In this document: positions 59,951 to 64,000 of the stretch, one piece after another | Position numbering within the stretch: the first letter of the stretch is position 1 | Layout: every line of letters begins with the position of its first letter | Origin: Choristoneura fumiferana | Taxonomy: Eukaryota; Arthropoda; Insecta; Lepidoptera; Tortricidae | Direction of reading: 5' to 3' | Assembly (NCBI RefSeq): GCF_025370935.1 | Contig: NC_133473.1 | Coordinates: 12,550,013-12,614,012, forward strand | DNA: 64,000 nucleotides | Translations under genes and position numbers: made by a program | Notes under the pieces: generated by a model | Seen by the model: only the letters and a program-made list of their open reading frames with translations | The model's database searches: none | Told to the model about the DNA's origin: nothing

Positions 59951-60220
59951 CAGGGTTTCTCAAACTCATGGCTCCACGTACCCCTGTTAAAGTTTCTAGA
60001 CGATAGCAAACCCCCCCCCCCCCTCCCAAAGAAAGTAATAAAATTGACTGTTGGAGAAACTAAACATAATTAATACAAAAAGACTCCAAAAACCAATCTT
60101 AATCATCTTGCTAGTCTTGCAGCCTGGTGGTTTTTGGAGTCACGCAAACCTTGTCGCGAACCCCCTACCGTCGAATAGCGAACCCCTAGGGGTTCACGTA
60201 CCCCACTTTGAGTAACCCTG
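59951..60220. mobile_element. hAT-type MITE, 270 bp, 8-bp target duplication
   Basis: CAGGGTTTCTCAAAC at the left and, reverse complemented, CAGGGTTACTCAAAG at the right are terminal inverted repeats, with further inverted matches (CACGTACCCC / GGGGTACGTG). TCCTAGAG occurs immediately outside both ends (59943-59950 and 60221-60228), the 8-bp duplication of hAT transposition. A C14 run lies inside at about 60,009. The TIR resembles the CAGNGGTTCTCAAACT-type ends of Charlie/SPIN-like hAT elements. There is no transposase frame. Confidence 0.9.
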
Positions 60221-60295
60221 TCCTAGAGTCTTGAAATTTAGTAAGAAAGTAGAGTCTTATACCTGTCCGTTTACGCCAGTAACCTTAATCTAACC

Positions 60296-60540
60296 AACAA
60301 AAAGTTGGGAAACCCCCGACTTTGTCCCTTCAAAGTTCAATATCTCTAAAACGGCTAAACCGATTTTGATGAAACATGTCTAAGAACCATCGCTAGAAAC
60401 CCTGCTTTCAAATAAAAAAACCATATTCAAATCGGTCCACCCGTTTAAGAGCTACGGTGCCTCAGACAGTCATACAGACACACAGGCACACATTGCGGTC
60501 AAACTTCTAACACCCCTCTTTTTGCGTCGGGGGTTAAAAA
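60296..60540 (+). mobile_element. Dispersed repeat with AACCCCCGAC inverted ends
   Basis: AACCCCCGAC at 60311-60320 is mirrored by GTCGGGGGTT at 60526-60535. Between them are TTCAAAGTTCAATATCTC, AAACGGCTAAACCGATTTTG, ATCGGTCCACCCGTTTAAGA and a CAGACA-rich stretch. It is better preserved than its relative at 18,541-18,770 and looks like a nonautonomous DNA transposon. Confidence 0.75.
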
Positions 60541-61277
60541 TTATCCCACAGTGTGTGTACATTTACATTTACCTTAGGACAAGGGCTCGGCTAACACTGG
60601 ATATTCATGGATACAACAACTGCTACTACATTTAACCGGTTTTTTGAACAGTTCGTTACTAATAATAATCATTTTATTACAATAATCACTTAGGAGAAAA
60701 TCGGCTTGCTCTAGTTAGCCAAATCCAATTGCATTTCTTAGATGTTTGTACTGTTTATATCATATCAAAATGTAAGGCTATCAGTGTAACCATAACAACT
60801 ATAATTATTTTATGTATTATCAAAACCATCAAAACCACAACAAATGTTAACCAACGCATTTCGACATGGTAGAGCGATAATCGATAACGGAAATACTTCT
60901 TTAACGCCACGCTTGAGGTAAGTAGATACGGAATGTAATTTTCTTTACAATGTGTTAACAAGCCTAGAATACAACGCAAGCCAAAGCTATATGACGGTTA
61001 AGTGCACGCAACAATGGCGGACAGATAGCATCGCCGCGGCAGGCACCCCTCAAAACTGAGAGCCCGCGTCACCGGGACTCGGCTCGGCATTCAGTTCAAC
61101 TACACTTCACCAGGTACGCTCGCCGTGCTGCAGAGTTTATCTCCACATGACAATCTTATACTAAGAACAAACACAATTGTTGTTCTGTTCTGTAATTGCC
61201 AACCTTTTAGTGAAACTATAACGAATTTTGAATGTAGTTTCAAGGTTTCGATAGTTTATCGTAAAACAGAAGATGAA
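60541..61277. other. Noncoding DNA with a possible promoter
   Basis: Near 61,090 GCATTCAGTTCAACTACAC includes an insect initiator-like TCAGTT, and CACCAG|GTACGC follows about 20 bp later as a donor-like site. This could be a tiny untranslated exon, but nothing else supports it. Confidence 0.35.
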
Positions 61278-61283
61278 TTTATT
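61278..61283 (-). terminator. Poly(A) signal AATAAA, minus strand
   Basis: AATAAA on the minus strand, 56 nt downstream of the stop codon of the candidate exon at 61,339-61,541. Position and orientation fit a cleavage/polyadenylation signal if that exon is real. Confidence 0.35.
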
Positions 61284-61338
61284 TGCGGAACAGAAACGGC
61301 AGCAGACATCAAAGGAAACAAAATAATTATGAACTTGT

Positions 61339-61541
61339 TCAAGTTGTAATCTTGGAGTCCCTTTGTCCATATTCCCGCCACAACTTTTCAATCTCAATCG
61401 TGAGCCTCTCAGACAGGTATTGTTTTGTTTGTTGTTTAATCCAGCGGTCATGCTCCGCACTGAAAGGACGTCTCTCTGTTTTAATACTATACAGATTATG
61501 CTCTCGCAAAACAACAGAAAGCTTCTTATTATACTTTTGTG
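61339..61541 (-). CDS. Candidate terminal coding exon, unidentified
   Basis: On the minus strand an acceptor-like TTGTTCGCAATGCTTCAG precedes 61,541. The open frame then runs about 67 codons to TGA at 61,341-61,339, with AATAAA 56 nt beyond. The peptide (for example LREHNLYSIKTERRPF and SERLTIEIEKLWREYG) is charged, amphipathic and helical-looking, unlike the hydrophobic or repetitive chance frames elsewhere in the window. The frame also continues open upstream of the acceptor. I recognise no family, and I see no upstream exon. It could be the last exon of a gene starting to the right, a processed pseudogene fragment, or a chance frame. It lies inside the putative first intron of the + strand gene. 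Confidence 0.3.
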
Positions 61542-61569
61542 CTGAAGCATTGCGAACAAAGCACACAAT

Positions 61570-62350
61570 TATAATTAAATTTATGTAAATTATGCTAGCG
61601 TGTAAATTAATTGAAGCTCTTAGACTACTTATTGTTAACTATTCATATGTTTGAATAACAGAAATAGAACAAGGGGATATGTATTATAAGATACGACGTC
61701 GATAAAACAAAAGTAATAAACTCATTGCTCATTAATAACGGACGTAAATCACTAGAAAGCGAAAGTCCTGATTACTTTCAATATTAAATGAGGAAGCAAA
61801 TGCGTGATACGTCTGCAAAGACACGATCACCGAACGCGCAACGCAAGACTTTTGGGCTGGCGGTAAATATTTGATCGCGTGTGGAGCCGGGAAGTTCGAC
61901 TGAGCAAGAAAATGATTTCCATATGGCCCGGACAGCGCAAACAGAATTCACCCATCAAACTCCAACACAAACCTGCAAGTTAGTTAATAGCGTTTAGTTA
62001 GACGAACGCTCTAAACGCCAACCGCTCCCGGTTCCGCTTTCCCGGTCTGCTTTGTATCAACATCCACTAAAACTTCATTTGTGAAATCACTATCCAAATT
62101 TAAACGATGCAAGCAAATATTTATAGCCTTCTTTAATTATAACCATGATATTATTCTTATAATATATTTTTCTATCTTAGAACCATCATCATCAGCCAAT
62201 CGTGCTAGTCGCTTTGCATAGAATGTCGCTTTATCATCCGAGACGTGGTCTACATTCAAATCTCGCCTACCCCAATGATTATGGCTCCCTTCTTCAAAAA
62301 ATATGACCTCAACTGATTGCCTCTTTAACTTGCTGAGCCTAAGACCTATA
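61570..62350. other. Noncoding DNA
   Basis: A CATCATCATCAGCC word at 62,186 resembles the start of the repeat at 43,893 but the rest does not continue convincingly. No gene recognised. Confidence 0.45.
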
Positions 62351-62620
62351 TACAGGGTGTTATATAAGACGTAAATACAAAATAAGTGTTTCGTGATCAG
62401 TTAATGCTGGGTAATACAGTATAATGCATTAACTCTTTTGTTGAAATTAGTCCGATGAAATTTGCGGTTTCATACATTGTTCATGATTTCTTATTTCAAT
62501 AATGTATTGAAACCACAAATTTTTTCAGGCTTATTTCAACAAAAGAGTTAAAGCATTATATTATCCAGCATTAACTGAGCACGAAACACTAATTTTGTAT
62601 TACGTCTTATGTAACACTCA
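62351..62620. mobile_element. Fold-back MITE with arms of about 95 bp
   Basis: The left arm (TACAGGGTGTTATATAAGAC, AAATACAAAATAAGTGTTTC, AGTTAATGCTGGGTAATA, TTAACTCTTTTGTTGAAAT) is repeated in inverted order to 62,620 (ATTTCAACAAAAGAGTTAA, TCCAGCATTAACTGAGC, GAAACACTAATTTTGTATTA, CGTCTTATGTAACACT). The two arms together make up about 70 percent of the element. It is a nonautonomous DNA transposon of unassigned superfamily. Confidence 0.8.
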
Positions 62621-62702
62621 TAGCAGCTAGCTGCATGCTAGCTGTATGCTAGTTTTATCTTGTACACTAGTTGCACTGACAATCTCCACTTTTCGGTTCC
62701 GT

Positions 62703-62764
62703 AGGTCATCTAAGAATATTCCATTTGAAACTGTAGTTTCAAATGGAATATTCTTAGATGACCT
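62703..62764. repeat. Perfect 62-bp palindrome, 30-bp arms
   Basis: AGGTCATCTAAGAATATTCC continuing ATTTGAAACT at 62703-62732 is followed by GT and then its exact reverse complement at 62735-62764. There is no mismatch in 30 base pairs. The 2-nt loop argues against a microRNA precursor and for a DNA fold-back or a cruciform-forming sequence. Confidence 0.95.
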
Positions 62765-64000
62765 TGGCTTTCCATAAATTTTATATAAATTATTTAATAA
62801 ATTATTTTCTATAAATTATATTGCAAGTCATTATTATCAATATTAAAATAACGGTACCTACCTTTTATTTAACTTAAAACTTTCTTGTGTACGTTTAAGT
62901 TGTGGTTAAAATTTGCAAACCATTTTTGTCCCTTTCTTGAAATTAGGCATAGTTATTTAAGTCCGGTGTCAAAACAATAATCGATAGTGAAATTCTGGTT
63001 ATCCGAGCAAGATCAGCTCCATTCAACGGTTTATGTCATCCACGTTAAACTTGATACACATCACGCATATAGTTTGCATGACAATCTAAGTAGTCAACCA
63101 AAAAGCTTATATTAAACGTTTTCAATTAGCAGATACGTATCAAAAGATACAAAGTACTAGTTGAATATGAATGTAACTGTGAACCTAGTATTATCAGGTG
63201 ATAAAATATAAACTTAAATATAAGTTTTATGATTCCACCAGTGCCACTAGCTATTTATAATGAATGTTCCGCAGCTTAAAGTTATAAAGCTCTTTCAGCT
63301 TTAGCTAGCTAGACCTATGTTTATGAGCCGGCGGCTCGCTCACTCTGCTATTTAGTTAGCTGGTGCACAAACAGTGATATTTACTTGAAGATAAGTTGCA
63401 GCCAGGGTTTGTAGAATATTGGCAATAGCACCAACCCTCTCCTGTTATTACGGAGATTGCTTGGAGCGCTGTGCACCGTGGCTCCTTTTGCTCCTGTAAC
63501 TACAATACATTTCACTAACTAGTTATGAATTATTATAAATTTTGCAGATGTAAGACATTTGCCTTGAACGTAACACATTATGTTTATGTTTATTAATTCT
63601 TCACAGCAATGGACACAGTAAAGTCTGTTGCATTTTATATAACCACATAACCTAAGATGCAGTATTCATTAGTATTTTTTATCCTCTGATCATCCATTCG
63701 ATTACTTTTTCATCATCGCTCCGAGTCTGTAAAATTTGAATCTTCAAGTTTAATTATTTTCTAATCCAACTTCAACCCTTCGTCGTTAAACTTTGAACCG
63801 TCTTTAAAGTTTAACAAAGTCATTATTATTGAGCATAGTGATCGATTGTTGTTCGGCCTGGAGGAGCATCTTATTAATAGGTCGTATAATTAGAGGAAAC
63901 ACCCCATCGAGCAGTAGATATCGCATGGCCGCGTGCTCTGCTTGCATGAGAGGGGCACCGAGCATCGCTCTCTTTGAACCAATCACATCTTTGCCCGCTA
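62765..64000. other. Noncoding DNA, right edge
   Basis: AT-rich with no recognised repeat or gene. A 60-codon minus frame at 63,804-63,986 is unsupported. Confidence 0.45.

Noticed and set aside
62703..62764. MicroRNA precursor
   Set aside because: The hairpin is perfectly paired with a 2-nt loop, whereas animal pre-miRNAs have mismatches and larger loops; the arm does not match any microRNA I know.

Overview
This window is eukaryotic nuclear DNA, almost certainly from a moth or butterfly (Lepidoptera). The sequence is AT-rich and almost free of long open reading frames. It is sprinkled with short dispersed repeats that I recognise as common in lepidopteran genomes: families beginning AAAAATCGGCCAAGTGC, ending in TATAATATTAGTAT, or carrying AACCCCCGAC inverted ends, plus short non-LTR retrotransposon (LINE) 3' ends with AATAAA followed by simple-repeat tails. 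None of the bacterial-style features (operons, CRISPR, ribosome binding sites) applies here.

Layout. From 1 to about 57.4 kb I find no convincing host gene. This stretch holds mobile-element debris separated by unique noncoding DNA: MITEs at 853-1002, 2450-2591, 8038-8211, 9725-9967, 10032-10382, 22382-22482, 23947-24181, 29261-29842 and 46301-46818; LINE remnants at 4184-4362, 17905-18053, 33000-33117 and 34627-35345; SINE/tRNA-like pieces at 7328-7475 and 25045-25135; and several older dispersed repeats. GC-rich, CpG-rich, repeat-free islands (about 28.0, 40.6-41.1, 42.2-42.6, 50.9-51.0 and 51.3-51.7 kb) are candidates for regulatory DNA or untranslated first exons.

The one host gene I can support with some confidence begins at 57,835 on the + strand. 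A 5' CpG-rich segment (57,455-57,600) and a leader with five short upstream ORFs are followed by a 128-nt first coding exon ending in a strong AG|GTAAGT donor at 57,962/57,963. Its peptide carries a proline-rich SH3-ligand-like segment. I do not recognise the gene. Everything to the right would be its first intron, which contains more mobile elements (59,146-60,540 and 62,351-62,620) and a 62-bp perfect palindrome (62,703-62,764). A weaker candidate is a minus-strand terminal exon (61,339-61,541) with a well-placed poly(A) signal.

The mobile elements show a readable history of insertions into older insertions: a hAT-type MITE with an 8-bp target duplication between two older dispersed repeats, a retrotransposon fragment inserted in a MITE with a 12-bp duplication, a MITE inside an older dispersed repeat, and a LINE that interrupts another repeat. 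No new functional system is evident. The unusual signals are the cryptic exon with its uORF-rich leader, several long hairpins, and a perfect 64-bp direct repeat that brackets a 401-bp segment.
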